Assembly (NCBI RefSeq): GCF_902506655.1 | Contig: NZ_LR734817.1 | Location: 151,667-215,666 of the forward strand | From: Marinoscillum sp. 108 | Lineage (GTDB): Bacteria > Bacteroidota > Bacteroidia > Cytophagales > Cyclobacteriaceae | DNA length: 64,000 nt | Direction of reading: 5' to 3' | Shown here: one piece after another, positions 56,191 to 64,000 of the stretch | How the letters are laid out: each line of letters begins with the position of its first letter | How positions within the stretch are numbered: position 1 is the stretch's first letter | Notes under the pieces: model-generated | What the model was told of the DNA's origin: nothing | Databases searched by the model: none | The model's input: the letters and a program-made list of their open reading frames with translations, nothing else | Translations under genes and position numbers: made by a program

Positions 56191-56510
56191 TGCCACCAAT
56201 GCTCAGCTCTTAAGGTTTAGGCTGAAGTTAGGAGAGACCTGGCGCTCAGTTTTTTAATCAAACTAGGAACATTTCCATCGAAAAAAATGTAACAACGCAC
56301 CTTTTGAGTGTTATAATTTCTATTTTGAGAGCAAGAGTTATTAAAAGTTGAACGGAGGCTGACTTTTACCGAGAGTCTCATCACTAACCTTATACGACTA
56401 TCAAATCTCATCATTCCAAGTATTATTTCCTCCTGGCCCTCCTCATCATTATTCTTCTGGGGAGTCAGGTCTACCTTCAGCAAATCATTCAGGACAGCAA
56501 GTCAGCAAGG

Positions 56511-58082
56511 ATGATCAACCTATCAGGTAGGCAGAGAATGCTGAGCCAAAAAATCACCAGACTGAGCCTGGCCATAAGCATCACCAACGATAGTCTCCAA
56601 TCTGATACCTATGTGGTGGAGCTAGAAGATGCCTGGGAAACCTGGAAACAGTCGCATGACGAGTTGGAAGGCGCCTATCGAAATAATGATTACCCTGCGC
56701 TCAAACTCCTTTTTGATGAGCTGGAAGTATCGTTCAATGAAATTGACCTGGCAGTTGGCCAGCTACTGAAGCAAAACCTATCGAAGGATTCCACAGCCAT
56801 CGCTTTGAACCTGGAGACCATAAGTGAAAATGAACCTCTCTTTCTGAGTTATATGGACCAGATCACTTTCAAACTGGATGAGCTGGTCAATGACAAAATT
56901 GACAAACTATCCAGAATCCAACTGACCCTACTGATTATTACCCTGGTATTCATTGCCCTGGAGATCTTTCTCGTTTTGCGCCCCAAACTAGCGGAGGCTG
57001 ATACCAACAAATCCATGCATGATAACATGCTCAAAATGATCAATCAGATTAGTGATTATGCCATTATTTTTCTTGACAAAGAGGGTAAAATCCAAAACTG
57101 GAACAGCGGTGCTGAGCGGATACACGGGTACATAGGAACGGAAATGATCGGGCATCACATTACGGTCTTTAGCAGTGCTGAAGATCAAGCTTCCAAAAAA
57201 GCTGACAAACAGCTTCAGGTGGCCAAAGAAAACGGCATAGCTACTAATGAGGAATGGATTGTGCGAAAGGACAAATCGGGCTTTTGGGCGAAAACGACCA
57301 TTACAGCCATTTACAATATAGAAGGCAATCACATTGGGTTTGGTAGGGTCACCCAGGATCTTACAGAGGCCAAAAAAACCGAACAGGCGAAGGTTCTGCA
57401 TGCTAAAAACAAAGAACTTGAAGAATTCACGTACATAGTATCGCACGACCTCAAAGTACCTGTACGCACCATATCCAACTACATTGAGATCATTAGGGAA
57501 GATCATGAGTCTGAGCTGAGCAAAGAATTGCTCAGATACATCAACTCTATTGACAAAGCAGCAGCAAGAATGCAGGCACTAATTCATGGGCTATTGGACT
57601 ATTCCCTCCTGGGTAAAAGCCCCACTCTTGAGCCCCTCAATCTTAATCAAACTCTCAAAGACGTTCGGGAAGATCTCAATTCCCTGATTCAGGTGCATGA
57701 TGCCCGGATATCTGTAGGTGAGCTACCCAATCTCAATGTCTATCCTGTGGAAATGCGCCAACTCTTCCAAAACCTCATAACCAATGCCATAAAATTTAGA
57801 AAAGATGATGTGGCGCCGGTCATCAGCATTGAAGGTCATCTGGTGGAGGGTTTTTGGAAGTTCTCTGTAAAGGATAATGGGATTGGTATTGAAGAAAAGC
57901 AATTCGAAAAGATATTTATCATATTCCAGCGTGCTACCACCGAATCAAAATTTGAAGGGCAGGGTATCGGTCTGGCCAATTGCAAAAAGATCACAGAGAT
58001 GCATGGAGGAAGGCTCTGGGTAGAGTCTGAGCCCGGAATCGGCAGTACCTTTTATTTCACCATATCTTCCAATCTTTCCTAA
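56511..58082 (+). CDS. Hybrid sensor kinase: PilJ-type N-domain, PAS, HisKA, HATPase
   Basis: 523 residues from the first ATG. Starts inside a type IV pili methyl-accepting (PilJ) sensor motif INLSGRQRMLSQ, second membrane span at about 135-155, PAS domain at about 170-290 (LDKEGKIQNWNSGAERIHGY), HisKA with His312 in FTYIVSHDLKVPVRTISNYI, then N-box LFQNLITNAIKFR and G-boxes KDNGIGIEEKQFEKIF and GQGIGLANCKKI. The expected first membrane helix is encoded in frame upstream (56421-56480: YYFLLALLIIILLGSQVYLQ), but no ATG, GTG or TTG lies between it and the stop at 56385. The real start may be an ATC at 56400 or lost by mutation. No regulator adjacent. Confidence 0.75.
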   Translation: MINLSGRQRMLSQKITRLSLAISITNDSLQSDTYVVELEDAWETWKQSHDELEGAYRNNDYPALKLLFDELEVSFNEIDLAVGQLLKQNLSKDSTAIALNLETISENEPLFLSYMDQITFKLDELVNDKIDKLSRIQLTLLIITLVFIALEIFLVLRPKLAEADTNKSMHDNMLKMINQISDYAIIFLDKEGKIQNWNSGAERIHGYIGTEMIGHHITVFSSAEDQASKKADKQLQVAKENGIATNEEWIVRKDKSGFWAKTTITAIYNIEGNHIGFGRVTQDLTEAKKTEQAKVLHAKNKELEEFTYIVSHDLKVPVRTISNYIEIIREDHESELSKELLRYINSIDKAAARMQALIHGLLDYSLLGKSPTLEPLNLNQTLKDVREDLNSLIQVHDARISVGELPNLNVYPVEMRQLFQNLITNAIKFRKDDVAPVISIEGHLVEGFWKFSVKDNGIGIEEKQFEKIFIIFQRATTESKFEGQGIGLANCKKITEMHGGRLWVESEPGIGSTFYFTISSNLS

Positions 58083-58121
58083 AACAAAGGGGAGCCGGGC
58101 TGTGCCCGGCTCCCCTTTGTT
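58083..58121. terminator. Bidirectional terminator between convergent genes
   Basis: 18-bp perfect stem AACAAAGGGGAGCCGGGC (58083-58100) with GCCCGGCTCCCCTTTGTT (58104-58121) and loop TGT. The A/T-rich ends serve as U tracts in both directions. The right end touches the stop codon of the M56-M23 gene. Confidence 0.88.
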
Positions 58122-59830
58122 TACTTGTCTTTGTCCTTTTCCTTCGATTTGGTTTTAGCTTTACTTTTCTCCTTCACTTTCGGCGTTTCCTCTACCTTCG
58201 GCTTTGCCGCTGCCTCAGGTTGTTCAACCGCCCGTTGAATGGCTTCTGCCTGAGCCCGCAGGACTTCCGCCAGCTCTTGCTCCTGCATAGCTGCCCTCTG
58301 GACTTCTTCAGCCTCTCTTTGATTCACTTCCGCGACTTTCTGCTGCTCCTCAGCTTCCTGTCGCTTGAGCTCCGCGACTTTCTGCTTCTCCTCAGCTTCT
58401 TGTCTCTTGAGCTCTGCCATTCTCTGCTTCTCTTCGGCCTGTTGCTGCTTTTGTATGGCAAACTGATAGTCAGCAATATAGTTTACAGGATTCACGGCTT
58501 TCCCTTCTTTATACACTTCATAATGCAGATGTGGAGCAGTAGACCTTCCCGAGCTCCCTACTCTCCCGATCAGCTGGCCCCTCTTTACGGTCTCTCCCTC
58601 CTTCACGTCCATAGAAGATAGCTGGGCATACTTGGTCTGATAAACTTCATCGTGCGCTATGACAATATGTTTACCATAGCCGTCGGGTTGGTCGTCTACC
58701 AGAGTAACCTTTCCATCAGCCGTAGCAATGACCGGGGTTCCTTCTGCCGCTGAGATATCCATTCCCCGATGAAACTTCTTTGCCTCATCAAATGGGTCCG
58801 TTCTGTAACCAAAGTTGGAGGTGACCCTCACCTTCTCATCCTTCACTCCCAATGGGAAAATGGAAGGTGTCTCCACCCATGCACCCTCTACGGGAAGAAC
58901 CAACTCTTCTAATGCCGGGCTGGGATTATCCTGTATAAAAATCATCTCCGGCGTTTTCATTTCAAATGAAAACAGCATCACCATTCCCCCAATCACCGGG
59001 GCAAGTAATGCCAGGCTCATCAGGGAGATCTTATTCGATTTATTTCGATTCATCATTTGTATTCTTTTTTTAATGGTTGAAAAATTGAAGAAGCTCACCG
59101 GACCAGAGAAGCCACCACCAGCCAGACTCACCAGCGACATTTGATAGGGAATCTTCACTCCACTATCTGCCGTCACAGCGGCATCCACCTGATACTCGTG
59201 CACCTCTATCAGGGACTTTCTCAATAAATAAATGAAAGGGTTGAACCAAAAAAGAACAACAATGAAATCCGCCAGCATGCGGTCATAAGAATGGCCAAAA
59301 TTGACATGCTGTAATTCATGGGCCATCACCATATTCAGCTCCTGAGTGTGCTCTACCTTTTCGGGAATAAACACGGATCTGAAAAAGGAAAATGGCTGGG
59401 CAAAGGGTGTTCTGAACACCTCAATTGCTCCAATCTTAGCAATTAATTGATATCCATATTTGAATTTTCTGATCTTATAAAAGTTTGAGAAATAGCGTTG
59501 AAAAAGAAGCAACACACCTAGGGCATAGAGTGAAGAAAGCAGCCAGATCCAGCTCACCTGAAACCCGGGTACAATCACCCCTTCTGTCATGGCTGCAGAT
59601 GATTGACTGATGCGCGTACCGATCATAGTGACCAACTCCTGATTGGCCTGCACGACAGGGGCACTCTCTATCTGCACAAATGGCAGCGCAAACCCTATCA
59701 CCAGGATTCCCAATAAGAATATTCTATTGAACTGATAAAAGGTTAACCCCCTCAGAAACAGCAGGTAGAATAACACCAGCACCGCCTGAAAAGCACTCAC
59801 TTTCAATATATAAAACAGCCAATCAGCCAT
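58121..59830 (-). CDS. M56 (BlaR1-type) metalloprotease fused to M23 peptidoglycan endopeptidase
   Basis: 569 residues from the ATG at 59830, overlapping the blaI-type gene by 8 bases. Residues 1-300 have four membrane spans and the M56 zinc motif HELQH at 171-175. Instead of the penicillin-binding sensor of BlaR1/MecR1, a LytM/M23 domain follows (about 335-450) with zinc ligands H354 and D358 in FHRGMDISA and HLHYEV at 434-439, so catalysis is likely intact. Residues 455-550 are a charged coiled coil of near-identical heptads (KRQEAEEKQKVAELKRQEAE), and the tail is Lys/Glu-rich. Likely senses envelope stress, cleaves the BlaI-type repressor, and also acts on peptidoglycan. Confidence 0.85.
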   Translation of the reverse strand: MADWLFYILKVSAFQAVLVLFYLLFLRGLTFYQFNRIFLLGILVIGFALPFVQIESAPVVQANQELVTMIGTRISQSSAAMTEGVIVPGFQVSWIWLLSSLYALGVLLLFQRYFSNFYKIRKFKYGYQLIAKIGAIEVFRTPFAQPFSFFRSVFIPEKVEHTQELNMVMAHELQHVNFGHSYDRMLADFIVVLFWFNPFIYLLRKSLIEVHEYQVDAAVTADSGVKIPYQMSLVSLAGGGFSGPVSFFNFSTIKKRIQMMNRNKSNKISLMSLALLAPVIGGMVMLFSFEMKTPEMIFIQDNPSPALEELVLPVEGAWVETPSIFPLGVKDEKVRVTSNFGYRTDPFDEAKKFHRGMDISAAEGTPVIATADGKVTLVDDQPDGYGKHIVIAHDEVYQTKYAQLSSMDVKEGETVKRGQLIGRVGSSGRSTAPHLHYEVYKEGKAVNPVNYIADYQFAIQKQQQAEEKQRMAELKRQEAEEKQKVAELKRQEAEEQQKVAEVNQREAEEVQRAAMQEQELAEVLRAQAEAIQRAVEQPEAAAKPKVEETPKVKEKSKAKTKSKEKDKDK

Positions 59831-60203
59831 TTTTTTCCTGTTTTTTGATCTCTGCTGCAATCATATCCTGTAGCTCCTTCAACTCCTCGATGCTCAACTC
59901 GCTCTCCTGTGTAAAGAAAGAAGCAAACTGTTTTGGGCTATCATTGAAGAAGGTGTGCATCATCCCCTGCATCGATTCCTTGGCATAATCTGCCTTGGAG
60001 ATCAAAGGATAATACTCCTTAGACTTCCCATGGGTTTCAAATCCGATAAACTCCTTTTTTACCAGCACATTCACCACAGTGGACACTGTAGTGTAAGCCG
60101 GAGCAGGGTCACTATACTGAGCCACTATGTCCTTCAGGTAGCCCCTACCCAGCTTCCACAGGTATTTCATTACTTGTTCTTCTGCCTTGGTCAACGCTTT
60201 CAT
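59823..60203 (-). CDS. BlaI/MecI/CopY family transcriptional repressor
   Basis: 126 residues. Winged-helix start LTKAEEQVMKYLWKLGRGYL, YTTVSTVVNVLVKKEFIGFE recognition helix region, then GKSKEYYPLISKADYAKESM and a C-terminal dimerisation helix set. Represses its own operon until the M56 protease cleaves it, as known for BlaI-BlaR1. Two dyads upstream (60218-60251) are the likely operators. Confidence 0.92.
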   Translation of the reverse strand: MKALTKAEEQVMKYLWKLGRGYLKDIVAQYSDPAPAYTTVSTVVNVLVKKEFIGFETHGKSKEYYPLISKADYAKESMQGMMHTFFNDSPKQFASFFTQESELSIEELKELQDMIAAEIKKQEKNG

Positions 60204-60217
60204 AAAACAAACTTATA

Positions 60218-60251
60218 ACTATATTTATAGTAATACAACTATTTATATAGT
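60218..60251. promoter_or_regulatory. Two operator-like dyads upstream of the BlaI-type gene
   Basis: ACTATATTTATAGT at 60218-60231 (arms ACTATA/TATAGT) and ACTATTTATATAGT at 60238-60251 (arms ACTAT/ATAGT), 20 bases apart centre to centre, both flanked by AA before and AAT after. Two sites one helical repeat pair apart, 15-48 bases before the start codon, fit BlaI-type dimer binding over the promoter. Confidence 0.7.
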
Positions 60252-60365
60252 AATTCTAAGATTTTAACTGCACCACTCATCAAAAAGTCACATCAACTCA
60301 TCCAATAAAGCCCCTTAAAACAGCCAATAATCATTACTTTACAGCTCATTAAATCAAAAAACCTT

Positions 60366-62192
60366 ATGAAAATAATATTGCGCAACACCCCATTGCTCCT
60401 ACTCATTGTGACCATGTGGGCTTGTTCTCCTCAGGCTGAAAAAATCTACACATCGGAAGAGATTGCCGCTGAATCAGAAAAAGCCCTCACTTTTTTCGAT
60501 CAAGCCTTCGATGAAATGGTAGATCGCTATCCCGTGTATCAATCTTACCTGGGTATCAAAAAAGATTATGGTAAGTGGGATGACATCTCCGACGAGATGG
60601 AGCAAAAAGAATTAGAATTCACCAAAGCTAACCTCCAATACCTCCTTGATAGCATCAACTATGACGCCCTGGACTATCAGTCCAAACTCAGTTATGATCT
60701 TTTCAAAATGGACGCCGAAAACTCCATTGCTGATTTCAAATACCGTCAGTATAACTATCCCGTACATCAGATGCGCGGCACTCACACGATGGTGGCCTCC
60801 ATGCTCATCAACATCCACAGCATAGCAGACTCCAGTGATGCTGCTGCCTATGTGGCTCGACTCAATGGCGTGGATCAGCTTTTTGATCAGCTCATCGTCA
60901 ACCTTAAAACCAGGGAAGATTTGGGCATCATACCTCCCAAATTTGTCTACCCACGAGTACTGGAAGCATGCGCCAATATCATCAGTGGGACACCGATAGA
61001 CAAAAGTGCAGAACAGAATGCCATCTATGCCGACTTCTCTGGTAAAGTGGAGTCCATCGAGCTGGATGCAGAGGCTAAGAAAGTACTTTTGGCTGGTGCT
61101 GAGGATGCACTGATCAACACAGTAAAACCTGCCTACGAAAAACTCATTGCTTTCCTTCAGGAGCAGGAGACCCGTGCTACCAGTGATGACGGTGCCTGGA
61201 AATTTCCGAATGGTGAAGCTTTTTATAACAACGCCCTCCAAAGAACCACCACAACCGAATTGACCTCCGCTGAGATTCATGAAATAGGCCTGAAGGAAGT
61301 GGCGCGGATCCATGGCGAGATGCGTGAGATCATGAAGCAGGTGAATTTTGAAGGAGAGCTACAGGACTTCTTCGAATTTCTAAAAACTGACGCTCAGTTT
61401 TACTACCCAGATACCGACGAAGGTAAAGTGGCCTACATAGACAGTGCCACCACCATCATAGACAACATGCGTCAGCAACTGGATAATCTATTCCTGACCA
61501 AACCCAAAGCCGACATTACAGTGAAACGTGTCGAAGCTTTCCGCGAAGAATCAGCGGGCAAAGCCTTCTACCAGGCTCCGGCACCTGATGGCTCACGTCC
61601 GGGTACTTATTATGCCAACCTCTCCAGCACGAAGAATATGCCTAAGTATGAGATGGAAGCCCTGGCTTACCATGAGGGAATCCCCGGTCATCATATGGAC
61701 AGGAGTATTTCTCAGGAGCTCACCGGCATTCCCAAGTTTAGAAAATATGGAGGCTACACTGCCTATGTAGAAGGCTGGGGTCTGTACTGTGAGTATATAC
61801 CCAAAGAAATGGGCATGTATGCCAATCCTTACTCTGACTATGGCAGACTGGCCATGGAACTTTGGAGAGCCTGCCGACTAGTAGTGGACACTGGTATCCA
61901 CTCCAAAAAATGGACCCGCGATGAAGGGATAGCCTACTATCAGACCAATACCTCCGGCAGTGAGCGGGAGTGTGTGCGTATGGTAGAGCGACACATCGTG
62001 ATGCCTTCACAGGCTACGGCTTACAAAATAGGAATGCTGAAAATTCTTGAGCTTAGGGAAAAAGCACAAACAGAGATGGGCGATGCTTTTGATCTGCGCG
62101 AATTTCACGATGTAGTACTGACCAGCGGTGCAGTACCCCTTAATGTGCTGGAAGACCTGGTAGAACGGTACATCGCCAGCAAAGCGATATAA
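60366..62192 (+). CDS. DUF885 family lipoprotein (zinc-peptidase-like)
   Basis: 608 residues. Lipobox cysteine in LIVTMWAC (residue 20). The long all-helical body is typical of DUF885, with the M32/M3-like metal motif ALAYHEGIPGHHMDRSISQE (HEGxPGHH) near 440 and the downstream glutamate region YVEGWGLYCEYIPKE. Family members are taken as metallo-carboxypeptidase-like enzymes of the cell envelope, though activity is rarely tested. Monocistronic, with a strong terminator. Confidence 0.85.
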   Translation: MKIILRNTPLLLLIVTMWACSPQAEKIYTSEEIAAESEKALTFFDQAFDEMVDRYPVYQSYLGIKKDYGKWDDISDEMEQKELEFTKANLQYLLDSINYDALDYQSKLSYDLFKMDAENSIADFKYRQYNYPVHQMRGTHTMVASMLINIHSIADSSDAAAYVARLNGVDQLFDQLIVNLKTREDLGIIPPKFVYPRVLEACANIISGTPIDKSAEQNAIYADFSGKVESIELDAEAKKVLLAGAEDALINTVKPAYEKLIAFLQEQETRATSDDGAWKFPNGEAFYNNALQRTTTTELTSAEIHEIGLKEVARIHGEMREIMKQVNFEGELQDFFEFLKTDAQFYYPDTDEGKVAYIDSATTIIDNMRQQLDNLFLTKPKADITVKRVEAFREESAGKAFYQAPAPDGSRPGTYYANLSSTKNMPKYEMEALAYHEGIPGHHMDRSISQELTGIPKFRKYGGYTAYVEGWGLYCEYIPKEMGMYANPYSDYGRLAMELWRACRLVVDTGIHSKKWTRDEGIAYYQTNTSGSERECVRMVERHIVMPSQATAYKIGMLKILELREKAQTEMGDAFDLREFHDVVLTSGAVPLNVLEDLVERYIASKAI

Positions 62193-62211
62193 ATCAAATC
62201 CAAAGAAAATG

Positions 62212-62260
62212 AAAAACACCCCCGCGCTGATCTGCGATCAGTGTGGGGGTGTTTTTTTTT
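62212..62260 (+). terminator. Rho-independent terminator after the DUF885 gene
   Basis: Stem of about 17 bp (ACACCCCCGCGCTGATC with GATCAGTGTGGGGGTGT, one mismatch) around the loop TGC at 62233-62235, followed by nine or more T. Confidence 0.92.
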
Positions 62261-62346
62261 AGAGAACACTCCGACGCACTTCAAATTATTGATTGGAAAC
62301 CTTTGATTTTGATTGAATGTTATAACTTACACATAATACGTGTGCC

Positions 62347-62565
62347 ATGAAAAACATAACGCTCTCCATACCCGATGAGCTACTCCAAAAAAGCCGTGAG
62401 TACGCCAAAAAAAATGGAACTACCATTAACAACATGGTAAGGACATTGCTTAAAAACACCATAGAAGGAAACAGTGACTTCCCGGCAATTGAAAATTCTA
62501 TTACCACACTTGGTGTAAAGACAAAGTCTTATTCGTTCAACCGAGATGACCTCTATGAAAGGTAA
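62347..62565 (+). CDS. Ribbon-helix-helix antitoxin (DUF6364-like)
   Basis: 72 residues. N-terminal MKNITLSIPDELLQKSREYA KKNGTTINNMVRTLLK pattern gives a strand and two helices of a CopG-like DNA-binding dimer; the acidic C-terminal tail (SYSFNRDDLYER) would bind the toxin. Overlaps the PIN-domain gene by 11 bases, the usual antitoxin-toxin order. Confidence 0.85.
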   Translation: MKNITLSIPDELLQKSREYAKKNGTTINNMVRTLLKNTIEGNSDFPAIENSITTLGVKTKSYSFNRDDLYER

Positions 62566-62977
62566 AGTGTTCATAGACACCAATGTGCTCATCTACCTAT
62601 TCAGCACTGATGAACCAGAAAAAAGAATTCACTGTAACAAACTACTCAGTTCACTGGAAAAAGATCACGTAATGGTTTGGAGCACTCAGGTAGTTCAGGA
62701 ATTCTACAATACGCTCACCCGAAAACTTGGTGTATCCCCGCTAAAACTAAAAAGTTACTTCAGTTATTTCGGCAGCTTCGAACTTGTGGTGAATAATATG
62801 ACCACAATAAATACCGCCATTGACATACAGATCAATAATCAACTCACCTTTTGGGACTCCCTGATCGTAAGTGCAGCTCATCAAGCCAACTGTTCTACTC
62901 TGTTATCTGAGGATCTTACCCACAGCCAAAAAATCGACACCCTCACGATTCAAAATCCTTTTGAGTTGGGTTACTGA
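62555..62977 (+). CDS. PIN-domain RNase toxin (VapC family)
   Basis: 140 residues from the ATG at 62555 (MKGKVFIDTNVLIY); another ATG at 62546 adds three residues. PIN acidic residues: Asp in FIDTNVLIYLF, Glu in VVQEFYNTL, Asp in LTFWDSLIV, Asp in LLSEDL. Likely a tRNA- or mRNA-cleaving toxin neutralised by the overlapping antitoxin. Ends 4 bases from the convergent polymerase gene. Confidence 0.9.
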   Translation: MKGKVFIDTNVLIYLFSTDEPEKRIHCNKLLSSLEKDHVMVWSTQVVQEFYNTLTRKLGVSPLKLKSYFSYFGSFELVVNNMTTINTAIDIQINNQLTFWDSLIVSAAHQANCSTLLSEDLTHSQKIDTLTIQNPFELGY

Positions 62978-62981
62978 TAGC

Positions 62982-64000
62982 CTACACCTCCATCGTCATA
63001 TACTTCAGTCGCTTCATAGCATTCACCTCCAGACTTATCGCATCAAACTCCTCCATCACCTTTCCCCGCATGAGGTAGATGCCTTTGCCCGTAAAGGAAA
63101 ACTTTTTAGCCACAGGCGGAAAATGCACTGTATCAATAAACTCCCCGTCCTCATCCAAAAACGTCCCAAAGTACATTCGATCACCTTTAGATGTACTGGT
63201 ATGCTTGGTGGCTACCAAGTAGCCCATCACCAGCACCACCTTATTGATATGCAGCGGGAGTTTGCTGGCAGGCACACAATCATTTCGTTTTTCACTCAGC
63301 AGGTTAAAGGGACTCTCCAGCGGAAAGCCCAACAACTCCACCTCGTCGTAGACGTCCTCTATTGCTTCATGCTCGATTTCAGGAAGCTTATATTTCTTCA
63401 CTGGCGGATCGAAAAGTGAAGGTTTATTCTGACTCTTACCTGTATTACCCAGCAGAAAATACGCATGCCACAGCAGCGCCTTCTTATCCTTGCCCGTAAA
63501 CCGAAACGCACCAATGCGGATCAGCAAACTCAGCTGATCCAGCGAGATACTTACTCGTTTCACAAAATCATCCACCGACAAAAATGCCCCCTTCTTCTGC
63601 CGGTCCATGAGCACCTCATGTACCTTATGATATTCCAGCTCTTTGATGAAGTTCAGACCCAAATAAATCGTCTTCCCCCTGATAATCGTCTCGTTTTCAC
63701 TCGTATTAATACACGGCAACTGGATATCAGCTCCATGCATACGGGCCTCATGGATATACAGTTCCCGGCTATAAAAACCACCACCATTGTTGATCACAGC
63801 CACCATAAACTCCAGCGGATAGTGCGACTTCAGAAACATACTCTGGTAGCTCTCAATGGCATAGGACGCTGAGTGCCCTTTGGCAAAAGCATAGCCCGCA
63901 AAACTTTCGATCTGCCGCCACACATCCGCACTCACAGCGGGCTCATACCCCCTGGCCTCACAGTTGGCAAAAAACTTATCCCGTACCTGCTGAAATTCTT
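62982..64000 (-). CDS. dnaE: DNA polymerase III alpha subunit, C-terminal part (gene cut by window end)
   Basis: At least 338 residues; the frame is open to the window edge (FQQVRDKFFANCEARGYEPA), so the 5' part lies outside. The segment WRQIESFAGYAFAKGHSASY AIESYQ is the highly conserved DnaE motif after the polymerase core, followed by the helix-hairpin-helix region (YIHEARMHGADIQLPCINTS) and an OB-fold (LPLHINKVVLVMGYLVATKH). The form with GGGFYSRELYIHEARMHGAD is the type often found as a second, error-prone-associated DnaE, but which paralogue it is cannot be decided here. Confidence 0.88.
   Translation of the reverse strand, partial: EFQQVRDKFFANCEARGYEPAVSADVWRQIESFAGYAFAKGHSASYAIESYQSMFLKSHYPLEFMVAVINNGGGFYSRELYIHEARMHGADIQLPCINTSENETIIRGKTIYLGLNFIKELEYHKVHEVLMDRQKKGAFLSVDDFVKRVSISLDQLSLLIRIGAFRFTGKDKKALLWHAYFLLGNTGKSQNKPSLFDPPVKKYKLPEIEHEAIEDVYDEVELLGFPLESPFNLLSEKRNDCVPASKLPLHINKVVLVMGYLVATKHTSTSKGDRMYFGTFLDEDGEFIDTVHFPPVAKKFSFTGKGIYLMRGKVMEEFDAISLEVNAMKRLKYMTMEV

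Noticed and set aside
58121-60203. Beta-lactam resistance operon (BlaR1-BlaI)
   Set aside because: The M56 protein has no penicillin-binding sensor domain, and no beta-lactamase gene is in the operon.

Overview
The window looks like a chromosome segment of a marine-type Bacteroidota, probably order Cytophagales. The evidence is direct: two secreted proteins end in type IX secretion (T9SS) type A sorting domains, there are large TonB-dependent receptors with N-terminal carboxypeptidase-regulatory-like domains, Shine-Dalgarno sequences are mostly absent, signal peptides often end in '..AQ', and there are LytS/LytTR two-component pairs, an HYC_CC_PP family protein and M56/BlaI genes of Bacteroidota type. 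I ran no database search; family calls rest on recognised motifs.

Layout. 1-3.4 kb: an alginate-lyase-like secreted enzyme and a small GIY-YIG nuclease embedded in a dense field of interspersed palindromic repeats. 3.4-10.8 kb: an accessory zone of small enzymes (ABM monooxygenase, DUF2867, VOC), a CxxCH lipoprotein, a secreted glycan-binding-domain protein and two tail-fibre-like surface proteins, all interleaved with two more repeat families and a ten-unit 21-bp tandem repeat. 10.8-16.2 kb: an outer-membrane protein, a TonB receptor and a divergent LytS/LytTR pair. 16.5-24.6 kb: the most unusual locus. A membrane-anchored serine hydrolase and a nucleotide-carrier-like (TLC/Npt) protein with HEAT repeats face a translationally coupled pair, a second serine hydrolase and a signal-peptide-bearing protein with the domain order and motifs of glucan water dikinases. 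24.8-30.1 kb: a 37-residue membrane protein, an ECF sigma factor, a lipoprotein and an L,D-transpeptidase operon whose third member is an inactive-looking paralogue. A tRNA-Gly(CCC) gene follows.

30.2-46.2 kb: a HIRAN protein, a second LytS/LytTR pair with a secreted protein, a lipoprotein serine hydrolase, an OmpA-PD40 protein, an SDR/rhodanese convergent pair, an exported intradiol-dioxygenase-like protein, a NarL-type kinase coupled to an FAD oxidoreductase, and the oxidative pentose phosphate genes (zwf-pgl divergent from gnd). 46.4-58.1 kb: a 2078-residue T9SS repeat protein, a likely metal (copper) operon (HYC_CC_PP protein, TonB receptor, HMA protein), the decayed start of a CopB-type P-ATPase, and a PilJ-like/PAS histidine kinase whose first membrane helix lies upstream of any normal start codon. 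58.1-64 kb: a BlaI repressor with two operator-like dyads controlling an M56-M23 fusion metalloprotease, a DUF885 lipoprotein peptidase, a VapBC-type toxin-antitoxin pair, and the 3' part of a DNA polymerase III alpha gene cut by the window end.

Many of the genes act on the envelope: peptidoglycan (two active L,D-transpeptidases, an M23 domain, several serine hydrolases), outer-membrane import and T9SS secretion. The best candidate for something undescribed is the 16.5-24.6 kb locus, which can be read as an envelope phosphorylation module (carrier for nucleotides, exported dikinase, paired serine hydrolases); that functional reading is inference.
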